Of a stretch of DNA of 64,000 nucleotides, positions 46,981 to 55,378 are shown in pieces. Source of the stretch: Flavobacterium hungaricum (GTDB lineage: Bacteria; Bacteroidota; Bacteroidia; Flavobacteriales; Flavobacteriaceae); the NCBI RefSeq assembly GCF_015182285.1, contig NZ_PRDM01000002.1, forward strand, positions 186,001 to 250,000, written 5' to 3'. The position numbers and the translations under genes were made by a program. The notes below the pieces were generated by a model. The model saw nothing but the letters and a program-made list of their open reading frames with translations. It was not told the origin of the DNA and did no database searches. Positions within the stretch are counted from its first letter, which is position 1. Each line of letters opens with the position of its first letter.

Positions 46981-47041
46981 CGCAAAGACGCTAAGTTGCA
47001 AAGTGATTAAATTAAAAACTTTGCGACTTAGCGTCTGCGGG
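46981..47041. repeat. imperfect palindrome beside the heptamer array (GCAAAG family, copy C)
   Basis: CGCAAAGACGCTAAGTTGC with AAAGT pairs with ACTTTGCGACTTAGCGTC and TGCGG around an AT loop. It belongs to the same loose GCAAAG/CTTTGC class as the copies at 1890 and 21437 but with a different core. It may double as terminator of the LD-carboxypeptidase gene. Confidence 0.75.
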
Positions 47042-47094
47042 ATAATAAGTATTGTGGTATTTATTTCTTTATAATAAAGAAATGGAAATTGGTA

Positions 47095-48096
47095 TTATTT
47101 TTTAAAAGTAACGATGCTTCCTGTTGCAGTAACTTCGATAGAAACGGTATTTCCCATTATTAAAGCTCTGTTGTCTCTAATATGACCAGCTGGGAAATTA
47201 AAAATAACTGGAATATTGTATTTTTTAGTGACATCATCAATAATTTCTAAAGCATTTTTACCCCATGGCACTTCGTTATCTTTCATGCTTGTCATGCCTC
47301 CAATGATAATTCCTTTTAGGTTTTCGATGCATCCGTTACGTTTCAAATTCATCATCATTCTATCGATATGATAAAGATATTCATCTAGATCTTCAATAAA
47401 TAAAATTTTAGCGCGGCAGTCAATTGCAGAAGGCGAACCTAATAAACTATATAAAATAGATAAATTACCGCCGACCAATTCGCCTGTTGCACTTCCAAAA
47501 CGATTCATAGGAGCTGGGCTGATAGTATAGGAAACAGGCTCGCCAAACAGACTTGCTTTTAACGAACTTACAGCGTCTGGAGTTGCTCTAGGAACGGTAA
47601 CCGGCATAATAGCATGGAGTGATTTGTAACCCATGGTATTCAAATGATTGTGCAAAACTGTTACATCACTAAACCCAATAACCCATTTTGGATGTTGTTT
47701 GAATTTTGTAAAATCTAACAAATCCAGCATTCGCACAGTTCCGTAACCGCCTCGAACGCACCAAATTGCTTTAATGTTTGGATTGTCTAACTGCTTTTGA
47801 AAATCGGCAGCTCTTTGCTCATCAGTTCCTGCCAATTGGTGATAATCTAATCCGATCGTAGAACCTACAACGGCTTCTAGTCCCCAGCTGTGAAGTAAAT
47901 CGATAGTAGGTTTTAAGTTATCGTCTATATTTTTTCTTGCTGTTGCTAAAAGTGCTACAGTATCTCCTTTTTGTAAATAAGGTGGTGTTATCATGGTTTG
48001 TTGAGAATAACAGGTGAATGATTGTAAGGCAAAAGTAAAGAATAGGATTTTACAAAATGTAAAATGTTTCTTTAAGTATCGAAGTATGTTTGTCAT
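47095..48096 (-). CDS. S66 family LD-carboxypeptidase (LdcA/MccF-like), exported
   Basis: Serine carboxypeptidase of family S66, 333 residues, which trims the terminal D-alanine from murein tetrapeptides in muropeptide recycling. The nucleophile is S143 in VIGFSDVTVLHN; the other triad residues are the Glu of LFIEDLDEYLYHIDRMM and the His of FPAGHIRDN. The WCVRGGYGTVRMLD segment is characteristic. Unlike cytoplasmic LdcA, it has an N-terminal signal-like stretch ending TCYSQ (about residue 32), so it probably acts in the periplasm. It is followed by a serine hydrolase gene upstream in the same direction; the two could share a cell-wall role. Confidence 0.9.
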   Translation of the reverse strand: MTNILRYLKKHFTFCKILFFTFALQSFTCYSQQTMITPPYLQKGDTVALLATARKNIDDNLKPTIDLLHSWGLEAVVGSTIGLDYHQLAGTDEQRAADFQKQLDNPNIKAIWCVRGGYGTVRMLDLLDFTKFKQHPKWVIGFSDVTVLHNHLNTMGYKSLHAIMPVTVPRATPDAVSSLKASLFGEPVSYTISPAPMNRFGSATGELVGGNLSILYSLLGSPSAIDCRAKILFIEDLDEYLYHIDRMMMNLKRNGCIENLKGIIIGGMTSMKDNEVPWGKNALEIIDDVTKKYNIPVIFNFPAGHIRDNRALIMGNTVSIEVTATGSIVTFKK

Positions 48097-48140
48097 AATA
48101 TCTTTTACTTAAAATTATAAATTATTTTTTAGATTAAAAT

Positions 48141-49217
48141 TTAACCGCCGTATTGTTTTTGTAATTTTTCAAGAAGCAGCATTAATCCTTTGTCTGCCTC
48201 CTCAGATTGTACATTGCAAAAAATAATAAAAGCTTTGTTGACAGCTTTACAAATATACACTTTGGTCAAAAAAGTTCCAGGATTTCCGTAATGAAATGAA
48301 TATTGTAAATCTGAATTTTTATTTGTTTCTGAATACCAGCCATATGAAAATTCAAATAGGCCATGGTGCATCAAATTAAATTCTTCTTTTGAAAGTACCT
48401 TTGATTTCCCTAATAAACCTTGCAATTGCATTTGAGTAAATTTGCAATAATCAGGCAGGCTGCTATTTATATTTCCCGCAGATGAGAGCCAGTTTAATTT
48501 ATAATTTAATGCAGGCTTTTCTGGGATTAAGTTTTCATCATGTCCCCAAGGCTGATTTTGATTTAATAAATTGGGTTGTCCAAAACCAAAATTGATACTT
48601 AATTCATCGCCCAATTCTTTTACCAACTTCTCATAGCTTTTCCCTGCCGCTTTTTCCAGCATGAGACCGGCAGCAACATAACTCATATTGGAATAATATA
48701 CATCTTGCTTCTCTGAAAGCACTTTATTTTGTTTAAAAAACCAAGCAATAAATTCATAACGCTGCTGTTGGTCATTGCCTTTAATTTCTTTTTCTGCTAG
48801 TGTCGTATTTCCGTAAGACCAAGTTGGAATATTGGCTCTAAAAGTGATGAAATCTCTTAGAGTGAAGTCGTAGTATCTTGGATTACTTTGCGCTTTTAGT
48901 TCTGGATATAAATCGAAAAAATTGGTGTCCCATTTCAGTTTTCCCTGCTTTACCAAAATGGCAGCAATATAACTGGTAACAGTTTTTGTTAACGAACCTA
49001 ATCGAAATTTATCATCAATATCTGCTTTTGCCGCTGCATTAATACGTTGATAACCTAAAGCTTGAATTTCGAGTATCGAATCGGAAGAAACAACAGCATA
49101 AGACAATTCAGGAATGTTGTGTTTAATTCTAATACTGTCAGCAAAAGCACTATTTTTTTGACCATAGAAAGTCCATAAAAAACTAAAGAAAAAAAGAAAA
49201 ACAAGATTTTTTTGCAT
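48141..49217 (-). CDS. exported serine hydrolase, beta-lactamase/PBP4-like family
   Basis: A 358-residue PF00144 serine hydrolase with a signal peptide (ends TFYGQ, residue 20). The motifs are S75-L-T-K78 in FRLGSLTKTV, Y175-S-N177 in VYYSNMSYV and HYGNPG in the KTG-like position (H-x-G). This is a fuller motif set than that of the serine hydrolase at 534. It lies 44 nt upstream of the LD-carboxypeptidase gene on the same strand and is likely co-transcribed, which makes peptidoglycan peptide hydrolysis a reasonable, unproven role. Confidence 0.87.
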   Translation of the reverse strand: MQKNLVFLFFFSFLWTFYGQKNSAFADSIRIKHNIPELSYAVVSSDSILEIQALGYQRINAAAKADIDDKFRLGSLTKTVTSYIAAILVKQGKLKWDTNFFDLYPELKAQSNPRYYDFTLRDFITFRANIPTWSYGNTTLAEKEIKGNDQQQRYEFIAWFFKQNKVLSEKQDVYYSNMSYVAAGLMLEKAAGKSYEKLVKELGDELSINFGFGQPNLLNQNQPWGHDENLIPEKPALNYKLNWLSSAGNINSSLPDYCKFTQMQLQGLLGKSKVLSKEEFNLMHHGLFEFSYGWYSETNKNSDLQYSFHYGNPGTFLTKVYICKAVNKAFIIFCNVQSEEADKGLMLLLEKLQKQYGG

Positions 49218-49358
49218 TTAAATGTGGTAAGATTTTGATGGCAAGTTACAAAGAGATTTTGCGAATTACGAAGATAAAAACAAAAAACAAACAATATAAA
49301 ATTCTTACAAAAAAAAACAAATTCACTAAATTGCAGCATTTTTTAAAACATAAAATAG

Positions 49359-50453
49359 ATGTCATTTGTTAGATTTTATTTCTTAGTTCTTCTTTTCACG
49401 ATTCCGATTCAATCGCAGTCCAAAAAATATACAATTCATACCGTTGCCTTTTATAATTTCGAAAACTTCTACGACAGCGTTGACGATCCTATTATCAATG
49501 ACGACGAATGGACACCCAATGGCGCACAGCATTGGACAGAAGAAAAGTATCAGCAAAAAGTAAAAAACCTGGCAAGGGTTATATCTGAAATCGGTACGCC
49601 AGAAAATCCGAACGCACCAACAATCATTGGGGGCGGTGAAATCGAAAACAGGGGAGTTTTAGAAGATTTGATTAAAGATTCAAAATTGCAGTCTTATGAT
49701 TTCGGGATTGTTCATTTCGATTCACCCGACCGCCGAGGTATTGATGTAGCATTATTGTATCAAAAAAAGTATTTCCGTCCCACTTCATTTTCAAGTATAC
49801 CGCTGATTATTTATAAAAAAGCTTTTGAAAAGAAAGAAGAACAAAATGATGTTTTGAATGATAGTATTGAAACAAAGACGATTAATAAAAACCGTGTTTT
49901 TACTCGAGACCAGCTTTTAGTTTCGGGTTTTCTCGAAGGAGAAGAAATTCATATCATTGTCAATCACTGGCCGTCGCGATCGGGAGGAGAAAAAGCCAGC
50001 AGTCCGTTTCGGGAAGCAGCGGCACAATTGAATAGAAAAATTATCGATTCACTGCAAAATATAAATCCAAAAGCCAAAGTCATTACGATGGGCGATTTTA
50101 ATGACGGGCCACTAAATAAAAGTGTGAAAAACATTTTAGAAGCAAAAGCAAAGAAATCGGAAGTTTCAGAATTTGGCGTTTTCAATCCTTTTGAAGAAAT
50201 GGCAGATAAAGGAATGGGAACAATTGCGTATCGTGATTCTTGGAATGTTTTTGACCAGATTATAATGACAGAGCCTTTTATAAACCCAGAGTCTTCGACT
50301 TATAAATTTTGGAAAGCCGGCATTTTCAATCGCGCATATCTCATTCAGACAACAGGACGATATAAAGGATATCCGTTACGGCACAGCCAGAAAGAAGTAG
50401 GTTTTAGCGATCATTTTCCAGTATATATTTATTTGGTAAAAGAAGTTAGGTGA
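49359..50453 (+). CDS. exported endonuclease/exonuclease/phosphatase (EEP) family protein
   Basis: A 364-residue EEP-fold enzyme with a signal peptide (LLFTIPIQSQ, ending about residue 20). The motifs are FYNFENFYDSVDDP, IVNHWPSRSGGEKASSPFR, the catalytic GDFNDGP and the terminal GFSDHFPVYIYL (D-H pair). The usual catalytic glutamate position near IGGGEIENRGVLEDL is present, although the family's GLxEV is written GGGEIEN here. It probably hydrolyses phosphodiesters outside the cytoplasm (nucleic acids or sugar phosphates). It is divergently transcribed from the serine hydrolase gene. Confidence 0.88.
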   Translation: MSFVRFYFLVLLFTIPIQSQSKKYTIHTVAFYNFENFYDSVDDPIINDDEWTPNGAQHWTEEKYQQKVKNLARVISEIGTPENPNAPTIIGGGEIENRGVLEDLIKDSKLQSYDFGIVHFDSPDRRGIDVALLYQKKYFRPTSFSSIPLIIYKKAFEKKEEQNDVLNDSIETKTINKNRVFTRDQLLVSGFLEGEEIHIIVNHWPSRSGGEKASSPFREAAAQLNRKIIDSLQNINPKAKVITMGDFNDGPLNKSVKNILEAKAKKSEVSEFGVFNPFEEMADKGMGTIAYRDSWNVFDQIIMTEPFINPESSTYKFWKAGIFNRAYLIQTTGRYKGYPLRHSQKEVGFSDHFPVYIYLVKEVR

Positions 50454-50555
50454 GGGGGTCAGTATTTTTAATATTCAAGATGAGACCGAACACTAAAAAT
50501 ACTCAACACTGAATACTTTTTAGTAACTTAGCTTTTATAATTAGTACTAAAAAAA

Positions 50556-51095
50556 ATGGGAATTGCAAAACCTTTCAATCTTACCAAGTGGATTGACGAA
50601 AATCGACACTTACTAAAACCACCAGTTGGGAATAAAAACCTTTACGTAGATTCTGGCGATTATATCGTGATGATCGTAGCGGGGCCAAATGCCCGAAAAG
50701 ACTATCATTATAACGAAACCGAAGAACTTTTTTACCAGCTTGAAGGAAGTATAAAAGTAGTAATCCAAGAAGACGGCGAGCGCAAAGAAATGGAACTAAA
50801 TGCCGGCGATATGTACCTGCATCCTGCAAAAGTGCCGCATTCTCCTGTTCGTTCAGAAGGTTCAATTGGTTTGGTAATCGAGCGTAAACGCGCGGGCAAA
50901 GGCTATACAGATGGTTTGCTTTGGCACTGTGACAATTGCAATCATAAATTGTACGAAGTCTATTTTGAACTTCATAATATCGAAAAAGACTTCCTGCCTC
51001 ATTTCGAACATTTCTACAATTCAGAAGAATTAAGAACCTGCGATAATTGCGGTACTGTTATGGAAAGTGATCCTAGATTTGTGGCGAAGAAATAA
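50556..51095 (+). CDS. nbaC: 3-hydroxyanthranilate 3,4-dioxygenase
   Basis: Cupin-fold Fe(II) dioxygenase that opens 3-hydroxyanthranilate in the kynurenine pathway, giving the precursor of quinolinate. The iron ligands H51, E57 and H95 fall at the positions known for the bacterial enzyme (YHYNETEELFYQ and AKVPHSP). The rubredoxin-like CxxC pairs C125/C128 and C163/C166 of the bacterial type are both present. The length (179 residues) is normal. Other kynurenine genes are not adjacent, so it is not in a pathway operon in this window. The alternative symbol haaO is equally valid. Confidence 0.93.
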   Translation: MGIAKPFNLTKWIDENRHLLKPPVGNKNLYVDSGDYIVMIVAGPNARKDYHYNETEELFYQLEGSIKVVIQEDGERKEMELNAGDMYLHPAKVPHSPVRSEGSIGLVIERKRAGKGYTDGLLWHCDNCNHKLYEVYFELHNIEKDFLPHFEHFYNSEELRTCDNCGTVMESDPRFVAKK

Positions 51096-51100
51096 TATTT

Positions 51101-51122
51101 TATAACATATTCGTTATATTTG
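51101..51122 (+). promoter_or_regulatory. promoter with overlapping palindrome ahead of the HTH antitoxin-like gene
   Basis: TATAAC (51101-51106) and GTTATA (51113-51118) form an inverted repeat with a 6-nt spacer that overlaps TATATTTG (51115-51122), an exact -7 match. This is where an autorepressor would bind; the HTH gene starts 31 nt downstream. Confidence 0.45.
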
Positions 51123-51152
51123 CATCATTGATGAAGTGAAAAAATATCAAAA

Positions 51153-51464
51153 ATGATACAGGAAATTATCACATATAAGAGGATTGTAAGTAATCTAGAA
51201 AATTTAATGAATGAATCACCATTCAAAAAGAACTATATTATTGAAAAAACGGGTATTCCAAGTCCTACATTTTATCGCAAACTAAAGGCACAATCTTTTA
51301 CTCCAGATGAAATACTTCAGATAGCAAAAATTATTTCGCCAGAAGAAAATTATATGTTAGAATTGAAAGCAGATATTGAACAGGGAAAACGGGATATAAA
51401 AAATGGAGATTTTATAACCCATGAAGAAGTGCTGGCAGAATTAAAAAGAAAAAATTTTATTTAA
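51153..51464 (+). CDS. HTH antitoxin-like protein
   Basis: A 103-residue protein. The N-terminal 70 residues contain a helix-turn-helix (FKKNYIIEKTGIPSPTFYRKLKAQ). The C-terminal 30 residues (KRDIKNGDFITHEEVLAELKRKNFI, in parts) look like the toxin-binding tail of RelB/ParD-type antitoxins (the T/S-HEEV motif). Its stop codon is 1 nt from the stop of a RelE/ParE-like gene on the opposite strand. A toxin-neutralising role is inferred. The tail-to-tail arrangement is unusual for a toxin-antitoxin pair. Confidence 0.72.
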   Translation: MIQEIITYKRIVSNLENLMNESPFKKNYIIEKTGIPSPTFYRKLKAQSFTPDEILQIAKIISPEENYMLELKADIEQGKRDIKNGDFITHEEVLAELKRKNFI

Positions 51465-51465
51465 A

Positions 51466-51756
51466 TCATAAATTGGTTAAATCTATAGGTTTTTGCCGGC
51501 TGTTATAAAAAGTGATTAATTCGATATAGTGATGTGTTAGTTCATAGTACAAAGTAATATTTTTTGAAATTACGATACTTCTACATTTTAATTTTGGATT
51601 GTATTTTCCAAGCAAAGGATTATTTTCTAATAAAACAAGAACGTTTAAGACATCATTGACGAATTTTTGAGTTACAAATGGAGACCAAGATTGTTCCAAA
51701 TAATTTTGAATCTGATCAAAGTTGTATTTCGCTTTTTTAGACCAAATAATTTTCAT
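51466..51756 (-). CDS. RelE/ParE-family toxin-like protein
   Basis: A 96-residue protein from the ATG at 51754-51756 (a TTG eight codons earlier is less likely because MKIIWSKKAKYNFDQI is the usual family start). The fold pattern is helix-helix-sheet: YLEQSWSPFVTQKFVNDVL, NPLLGKYNPKLKCRSIVISKNITLYYEL, then IELITFYNSRQKP (in parts). The central lysine/arginine run and the C-terminal Tyr-Asn-Ser-Arg-Gln are as in ParE/RelE toxins. It is encoded opposite to the HTH gene. Whether it is active and targets gyrase or mRNA is unknown. Confidence 0.8.
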   Translation of the reverse strand: MKIIWSKKAKYNFDQIQNYLEQSWSPFVTQKFVNDVLNVLVLLENNPLLGKYNPKLKCRSIVISKNITLYYELTHHYIELITFYNSRQKPIDLTNL

Positions 51757-51809
51757 TAATAGAATTTGATTATTCGGCAAATATAAAAAATAACCTACAA
51801 ATTGTAGTT

Positions 51810-52769
51810 TTACAATTCGAACTTTTTGCCCTGTTCAGGATAAATAATCTGTACTCCCAAATCATTTTGGTTTTTAAGCTGTTCTTTAATTTTTGCAATA
51901 TTTTTTGCTGGTGGTTTCAAATGTGTAATGATAATTTTTAAACCTTTTAGAGAACCTTTTCCGGCTAAATCTTCTAAAACATGAAGTTCTTTCATTAAAT
52001 AATTTGGAGTTAAATGACCAAATAAGAATTTATCCGGCTGTTCATTCGGGAAAGAAACTTCGATTAAAATTCCTTTCAGTTTTTTCTCTTGAATTAAAGG
52101 TGCAGCCACTGTCCATAAATTTTTAAGAGCGTCACTTTTTTCAACTTCATCAGGTCCTGTGTCGCCAAGATATAAGGCATATGAATCCTTATTTTTAACT
52201 AAAAAAGCAGTACTCTCAAAGGGATTTACGTGACTTAATGGAAAAGCTTTTACCGTCATAGAAGTATTTGCAAGAGCAGTTTCTTCATTACTATTTAAAG
52301 TTTGAAAATGGTATTTTTTTAATGGAAAACCTAGCCCGGCATCTCCAAAATTGGCCCAAGTCTGATCATTAAAATAATGGTTTTCCATCATTTCCATGCA
52401 TTTGTTAGTGGCATAAACAGTTTTAGAAGAATCAGCAGGCGAATTGATAATCAAGCCAGAAACATGGTCTAAATGCGCATGAGAGATAAGATATCCTTTT
52501 ATGTATTTGCGTAAAACTTCGCTTGTCGAAACTTTAAATGTTTTCTTTTCAATTGCTTTTTCGATTCCTGCATTTAGAGTTCCCGCATCCAGACAAATAA
52601 AATCTTTGGAATCGGTTGGCGCTAATAAATAGGCAGAAAGATTTTTTTCGTCAATACCGCCTTTTACGCCAAGTGGAATAACTTGAAAAGATGATTTTAC
52701 GTTATTTTGAGCAATTGCAGTTATTGAAATAAAAAATGTACAAAGTAAGATGCGATTTAAAAAAGTCAT
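51810..52769 (-). CDS. class II 3',5'-cyclic-nucleotide phosphodiesterase, exported (CpdP-like)
   Basis: MBL-fold phosphodiesterase of the class II PDE family (yeast PDE1, Vibrio CpdP), 319 residues. The metal motif is H97-A-H99-L-D101-H102 in SHAHLDHVSG, with later ligands in LYLGDTGPDE and FGHLTPNYL; the FPLSHV and KGILIEVSFPNEQPD blocks are diagnostic. A signal peptide (ends TAIAQ, residue 21) places it in the periplasm, as with CpdP, so it would salvage external cAMP rather than control an internal pool. It stands next to the toxin-like gene but has no obvious functional link to it. Confidence 0.9.
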   Translation of the reverse strand: MTFLNRILLCTFFISITAIAQNNVKSSFQVIPLGVKGGIDEKNLSAYLLAPTDSKDFICLDAGTLNAGIEKAIEKKTFKVSTSEVLRKYIKGYLISHAHLDHVSGLIINSPADSSKTVYATNKCMEMMENHYFNDQTWANFGDAGLGFPLKKYHFQTLNSNEETALANTSMTVKAFPLSHVNPFESTAFLVKNKDSYALYLGDTGPDEVEKSDALKNLWTVAAPLIQEKKLKGILIEVSFPNEQPDKFLFGHLTPNYLMKELHVLEDLAGKGSLKGLKIIITHLKPPAKNIAKIKEQLKNQNDLGVQIIYPEQGKKFEL

Positions 52770-52959
52770 GTTTTCCTAATTTTTAATGCAAAGGTCAATA
52801 TTTCTCAGTAATAAAGTGTAATCTAGTTTTTAAATTGATGTAAAATAGCTCTAAATTTACTTTAAATTTATTTTGGAATTACGCTGTAAGAATGTTTTAA
52901 TTCACTTCGAAATAATATCTTTACAATAAAATATAACAATTTTAACCACAAAAGTTACA

Positions 52960-54513
52960 ATGACAACAATAGCATCACAATTTGGAATGGATGAAGCTCT
53001 AGAAAAATTGGGCATCAAAAAGATAAATGAAGGAACATCAACCGGATCTAATAATTTTGCGTCTGGAGAAATCCTAGACAGTTATTCGCCAGTTGACGGA
53101 AAATTGATTGCTTCAGTAAAAACATCAACTGTTGCAGATTACGAAAAAGTAATGCAGTCGGCAACCGAGGCTTTTAAATCTTTTAGAGTAATGCCAGCAC
53201 CTCAAAGAGGTGAAATCGTTCGTCAGTTTGGAGAAAAATTGAGACAAAATAAAGAAGCTTTAGGAAAACTCGTTTCTTATGAAATGGGAAAATCATTGCA
53301 GGAAGGTTACGGAGAAGTTCAGGAAATGATCGATATCTGTGATTTTGCGGTCGGACTTTCGCGTCAGCTTCACGGACTTACAATGCATTCAGAAAGACCT
53401 GGACACAGAATGTACGAGCAATATCATTCGCTGGGAGTTGTCGGAATTATTTCGGCTTTTAATTTCCCGGTTGCAGTTTGGTCTTGGAACACGGCTTTGG
53501 CTTGGATTTCTGGTGATGTATGCGTTTGGAAACCTTCAGAAAAAACACCTTTGTGCGGTATTGCCTGCCAGAATATTATTGCTCAGGTTTTAAAAGAAAA
53601 CAATCTTCCTGAAGGAATTTCCTGCTTAGTAAACGGAGATTATACAATAGGTGAGCTGTTGACGAAAGATACCCGTATTCCGCTTATTTCAGCAACTGGA
53701 TCAACGAGAATGGGTAAAATTGTGGCAAAAGAAGTTGCGGGTCGTTTAGGTAAATCGTTGTTAGAATTGGGCGGCAACAACGCCATAATTGTAACGCCGG
53801 ATGCAGATATCAAAATGACAGTAATAGGCGCAGTTTTTGGAGCTGTAGGAACGGCAGGACAGCGTTGTACATCAACTCGAAGATTAATCATTCACGAAAG
53901 TATCTACGATAAAGTAAAAGAAGCATTAGTTGCTGCGTATAAACAATTAAGAATCGGAAATCCGCTTGACGAAAACAATCATGTCGGACCGCTTATTGAC
54001 GTTCATGCGGTTGAAATGTATGCCAATGCTTTAAATAAAGTTACAGCTGAAGGCGGTACTATTTTGGTTGAAGGCGGTGTGCTTTCTGGAGAAGGTTATG
54101 AAAGCGGTTGTTATGTAAAACCAGCAATTGCAGAAGCTAAAAATTCTTTTGAAATTGTACAGCATGAGACTTTTGCCCCAGTGTTGTATTTAATAAAATA
54201 TTCTGGAGAGGTTGATAATGCGATAGAATTGCAAAACGGTGTAGCTCAAGGTTTATCATCTGCAATCATGACAAACAATCTTCGAGAAGCTGAAAGATTT
54301 TTATCGGTTGTAGGTTCAGACTGTGGTATTGCGAATGTCAATATCGGAACGTCGGGTGCGGAAATCGGAGGTGCTTTTGGCGGTGAAAAAGAGACTGGCG
54401 GCGGACGCGAATCTGGGTCTGACGCTTGGAAAATTTACATGCGCCGTCAAACCAATACTATTAATTATACAACAAATCTTCCTTTAGCACAAGGAATAAA
54501 GTTTGATTTGTAA
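52960..54513 (+). CDS. aldehyde dehydrogenase, ALDH7 type (alpha-aminoadipic semialdehyde dehydrogenase-like)
   Basis: NAD(P)-dependent aldehyde dehydrogenase, 517 residues, cytoplasmic. Catalytic C303 in GQRCTSTRR and general base E269 in LELGGNNAI are intact. The VSYEMGKSLQEG, GIISAFNFPVAVWSWNTALAW and FGGEKETGGGRESGSDAWK (in parts) blocks are those of the ALDH7/antiquitin group, which oxidises alpha-aminoadipic semialdehyde (or piperideine-6-carboxylate) in lysine breakdown. The exact substrate is inferred from the subgroup. Monocistronic with a terminator at 54534. Confidence 0.9.
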   Translation: MTTIASQFGMDEALEKLGIKKINEGTSTGSNNFASGEILDSYSPVDGKLIASVKTSTVADYEKVMQSATEAFKSFRVMPAPQRGEIVRQFGEKLRQNKEALGKLVSYEMGKSLQEGYGEVQEMIDICDFAVGLSRQLHGLTMHSERPGHRMYEQYHSLGVVGIISAFNFPVAVWSWNTALAWISGDVCVWKPSEKTPLCGIACQNIIAQVLKENNLPEGISCLVNGDYTIGELLTKDTRIPLISATGSTRMGKIVAKEVAGRLGKSLLELGGNNAIIVTPDADIKMTVIGAVFGAVGTAGQRCTSTRRLIIHESIYDKVKEALVAAYKQLRIGNPLDENNHVGPLIDVHAVEMYANALNKVTAEGGTILVEGGVLSGEGYESGCYVKPAIAEAKNSFEIVQHETFAPVLYLIKYSGEVDNAIELQNGVAQGLSSAIMTNNLREAERFLSVVGSDCGIANVNIGTSGAEIGGAFGGEKETGGGRESGSDAWKIYMRRQTNTINYTTNLPLAQGIKFDL

Positions 54514-54533
54514 CGATTCTAATAAATTTTTTG

Positions 54534-54576
54534 AGGCCGTTTTTTTTCATTTCTTTTGAAAATAACGGCCTTTTTT
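54534..54576 (+). terminator. intrinsic terminator after the aldehyde dehydrogenase gene
   Basis: AGGCCGTT and AACGGCCT arms with an AT-rich middle region, followed by TTTTTT. A strong candidate. Confidence 0.8.
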
Positions 54577-54601
54577 ATGCATGATATTGTAGTAAATTAC
54601 A

Positions 54602-54609
54602 TAAGTTTG
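54602..54609 (+). promoter_or_regulatory. candidate -7 element of the LRR/GIDE/LemA operon
   Basis: TAAGTTTG matches TAnnTTTG, 16 nt before the ATG at 54626. The nearest TTG upstream (54587) is only 12 nt away, so the -33 element is unconvincing. Confidence 0.4.
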
Positions 54610-54625
54610 GTAAAACTTGGAGTTG

Positions 54626-55363
54626 ATGAGATACAAAACAATTTTTTTGGCAGCAGTACTCTGTGCACTAAGCTGTACTAAAAAACCAGAAGCAAAAATT
54701 AAAGCCGCTGCAGTAAATAAAGACACTTTGAATCAGGAAGTTTATGAAGGAGAATATGAAGGTTATGAAAGTGAAGAAATAAACCTGAAACAGCTCGATT
54801 TTCCAAAATCAGGAAAAAATGCAGAAGCTTTTGTGTTAGAACCCTGCGAAATAAAAATGAAAGCAGAAGGTTTTTTAAATGACGATACACTCAAAGATAT
54901 TGTAATTGTACTGCAGAATAAATACAATAATACAGATGATCGAGCAGTATTGGTGCTTTTGCAGCAAAGATCAGGAGAATATAAATTGCAAGATATTTCA
55001 TGGGAAGCATTACGTGATGGTGATTTTAATGATTCTGAAGAAATTTCTATAGATAATGAGAAAAAACTTCATATTATGCTTCAGAACGTGGGGCCTGCTG
55101 GTTCAAGAGAAACAGTGTATAAATATGTAAACAACGAGTTGGTTCTTGTTAAAATTGAAACTTTTTATGCTGGTGCTGGTTCTCATTTGTCAAGCCAATA
55201 TGATCTTGTTTCTGGAAAAGTTGATCATGAAGTAACCAATACGCTGCATGACAGCATGCCGAGTGAACATCAAATTAAAAGTTTCAAATTAAAAACAGCA
55301 CCGCTTTTTGTTCGTGATAATCCTGAAGAGATTTTAGAAAAGCTGCCTTATGCAGAGTGGTAA
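54626..55363 (+). CDS. lipoprotein of unknown function, first gene of the LemA operon
   Basis: A 245-residue lipoprotein from the ATG at 54626; two upstream TTG codons are alternatives. The lipobox LSC follows ALCA (Cys near residue 17). After an acidic low-complexity linker (VYEGEYEGYESEE) there is a globular domain with the VILQNKYNNTDDRAVLVLL and LQNVGPAGSRETVYKY strands, resembling FG-GAP-less VCBS/YARHG-type lipoproteins of Bacteroidota. The domain family is not recognised with confidence. It starts a run of five genes on the same strand with small gaps (15 nt to the next). Confidence 0.75.
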   Translation: MRYKTIFLAAVLCALSCTKKPEAKIKAAAVNKDTLNQEVYEGEYEGYESEEINLKQLDFPKSGKNAEAFVLEPCEIKMKAEGFLNDDTLKDIVIVLQNKYNNTDDRAVLVLLQQRSGEYKLQDISWEALRDGDFNDSEEISIDNEKKLHIMLQNVGPAGSRETVYKYVNNELVLVKIETFYAGAGSHLSSQYDLVSGKVDHEVTNTLHDSMPSEHQIKSFKLKTAPLFVRDNPEEILEKLPYAEW

Positions 55364-55378
55364 ATAGAAAAATTAAAA

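Noticed and set aside
50556..54513. Kynurenine-pathway cluster joining the dioxygenase and the aldehyde dehydrogenase
   Set aside because: The dehydrogenase belongs to the ALDH7 group rather than the aminomuconate type, the genes are 1.9 kb apart, and unrelated genes lie between them.
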